A stretch of 64,000 nt of DNA, from the NCBI GenBank assembly GCA_039970095.1, contig JBDVMP010000048.1, positions 27,032 through 91,031 of the forward strand, given 5' to 3'. Every line of letters starts with the position of its first letter. Positions within the stretch are counted from its first letter, which is position 1. The translations under genes and the position numbers were made by a program. Shown here one piece after another: positions 62,815 to 64,000 of the stretch. The DNA comes from JAMZMI01 sp039970095. Lineage in GTDB: Bacteria > Bacteroidota > Bacteroidia > Cytophagales > Cyclobacteriaceae. The notes beneath the pieces were generated by a model. That model had not been told where the DNA came from. It worked only from the letters and a program-made list of their open reading frames with translations, and made no database searches.

Positions 62815-63053
62815 GCCGATAACGCCCATGTATAAGGCCTGTACTCTCACTTTGTGGACAGCACTAAAGTAGTGAAATATGCCGAAGCTCTCAACGGTTC
62901 TAAATCGCACTGCGTTCTGAAAGTCTAAAAATCCTGCGAGCTGAAATCTCCAAACAGCACAAAAATATCTCAGCGGCAGATTTAGGGTGATGTTTGCATA
63001 GAGAATTTCTAGAAGCACGAAAGCACATGCCTTCATACATATTGTTGTACATC
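62815..63053 (-). repeat. attC-like repeat element
   Basis: Read on the minus strand from GATGTACAAC (63044-63053), just after the lipoprotein stop codon, through ATGTATGAAGGCATGTGC, a core with GACTTTCAGAACGCAGTGC and TTTAGTGCTGTCC, to GAGAGTACAGGCCTTATACATGGGC and GTTATCGGC (62815-62823). The ends form imperfect inverted repeats. About 240 bp, longer than most integron attC sites. Confidence 0.75.
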
Positions 63054-63056
63054 GTA

Positions 63057-63692
63057 TTAGTCCTCACTTACTGAAGTTAATATCGGATGTCCATTTTCTT
63101 GAGTCAGTGCATAGAGCAGCTTTCTTTGACCAGTTATGAATGAAAATATTCTTCCCTTTTCTGCATATTTATATTCTGCAATAATCTCCCCCGAAGTGTC
63201 GATACTTAATATTTCAACTTTTGAATCGTAATTGTTAGGGTTTGAATTAGTCTTTTGTTGTTTCCAGAGATTTTCATTTTCAACAGATTCGGGTGAAAAT
63301 TCAAACTCCATCCATTCACTACTATCCCTTAGTTGTCCTATCAAAATTCTTTCAGAGTCGGGACCGAAACTTGTTTTCAAGAGGTTCCAATTGCCTATTC
63401 TTTGGATTTGTTCGTTCTTAGTCCATGTTTTGTTTGAATAAACTCCCTTACCAATGGAATATCTAATATTATCAGTTGATTCGTAGATGTAGTTAATTTC
63501 TCTAGTTACTTCACTGAAATCGTCCCAGTATCGAACTTCACAAATTAGGTTTCCTCCAACGTTCTGCGGTATTACCTCAACAAAGGTCGTGTCGGTTAAG
63601 GCATTCTGAATATAGTTGTTCGCTTGTTTATCTATGTATGAGCAGGAACTCAATACTAAAGTTATTAGGGTTATAAAGCAGACTCTTTCCAT
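63057..63692 (-). CDS. Lipoprotein of unknown function
   Basis: 211 aa from the ATG at 63692. The lipoprotein signal MERVCFITLITLVLSSCSYIDKQ fixes this start; the longer frame to 63746 runs into the repeat. The mature part (LICEVRYWDDFSEVTREINYIYES, SFGPDSERILIGQLRDSSEWMEFEF) is not recognised. Flanked by exactly complementary 10-base words, GTTGTACATC before and GATGTACAAC after, so a cassette gene is likely. Confidence 0.7.
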   Translation of the reverse strand: MERVCFITLITLVLSSCSYIDKQANNYIQNALTDTTFVEVIPQNVGGNLICEVRYWDDFSEVTREINYIYESTDNIRYSIGKGVYSNKTWTKNEQIQRIGNWNLLKTSFGPDSERILIGQLRDSSEWMEFEFSPESVENENLWKQQKTNSNPNNYDSKVEILSIDTSGEIIAEYKYAEKGRIFSFITGQRKLLYALTQENGHPILTSVSED

Positions 63693-63695
63693 TAT

Positions 63696-63942
63696 GATGT
63701 ACAACGACCAGCTATCGGGCGTATGTCCGCAGCTGGTGAATTGCACTAAAGTAGTGAAATCTGCCGAAGCTCACAACGGTTCCGAATGGCACTGCGTTCC
63801 GAAAGTCAAAAACTCCTGCGAGCAAATGCTGGTAGAAAGCACTACCGTATCTCAGCGGTAGATTCACGGTCAACTTATTTCAGGACGATACAGAATGCAT
63901 GCAAGCACATGCCTCATACATATTGTGCCTGTTGCACAACTC
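63696..63942 (-). repeat. attC-like repeat element at the window edge
   Basis: Minus strand: GTTGTGCAAC (63931-63940), then ATGTATGAGGCATGTGC, a core with GACTTTCGGAACGCAGTGCC, TTTAGTGC, and at the other end GTTGTACATC (63696-63705). Same family as 43492-43733 and 62815-63053. The cassette gene to its right is outside the window or has not begun. Confidence 0.7.
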
Positions 63943-64000
63943 AATTTAGGAATAATAAGGTTTGAATATAAAAGAGTTATTTACTATATTTAAAATAAAC

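Overview
The window reads as chromosome of a marine-type Bacteroidota (Cytophagales-like) bacterium. Indicators are LytTR response regulators paired with TPR-sensor histidine kinases, a hybrid kinase with an AraC output, giant secreted proteins ending in a type IX secretion (T9SS)-like C-terminal domain, and a CarboxypepD_reg/TonB-type outer-membrane receptor. No rRNA, tRNA, CRISPR array or phage genes were seen.

Bases 1-41,740 hold a tandem array of six related modules, the first cut by the window edge. The standard module is: (i) a sensor kinase with periplasmic TPR repeats; (ii) its regulator; (iii) one giant surface protein (908 to 2,437 aa) with a variable N-terminal part (FG-GAP, cadherin, BspA/DUF285, LamG or Ig-like) and a shared C-terminal module of about 500 aa; (iv) a 53-56 aa mini-protein made of a signal peptide, a PPATPIDGG motif, a hydrophobic stretch and a Lys/Arg tail, resembling what I recall as the PID-CTERM sorting signal; (v) a rho-independent terminator. 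The kinase type changes between modules (LytS-like in two, AraC hybrid in one, HisKA_2 in one, HisKA in one). In three LytTR modules the giant gene is preceded by a perfect 13-14 bp direct repeat with a period of exactly 21 bp and a different sequence each time. This is the geometry expected of a LytTR operator, so each module seems privately wired. REP-like palindromes of different families sit at the same place, between giant and mini gene, in modules 3-6.

Bases 41,740-44,290 and 61,100-64,000 (plus one gene at 30.1-30.9 kb) look like an accessory zone of minus-strand single-gene cassettes separated by imperfect repeats of up to about 250 bp. Three cassettes have exactly complementary short ends (RDD-family gene, 61.9-62.8 kb gene, 63.1-63.7 kb lipoprotein) and a fourth matches at 9 of 10 bases. 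This is organised like integron gene cassettes with attC sites, but no integrase is in the window.

Bases 44,300-61,000 are more ordinary. They contain DUF4260, a serine hydrolase, an apparent operon of SLC13 transporter, CRP-like sensor kinase, receiver and porin, small SnoaL-like and DUF1905 proteins, a ParDE module, a GCS2-CBS fusion overlapping an AstE/AspA-type deacylase, a secreted Gfo/Idh/MocA oxidoreductase, a TonB-type receptor, and DUF4386 and DUF6326 membrane proteins.
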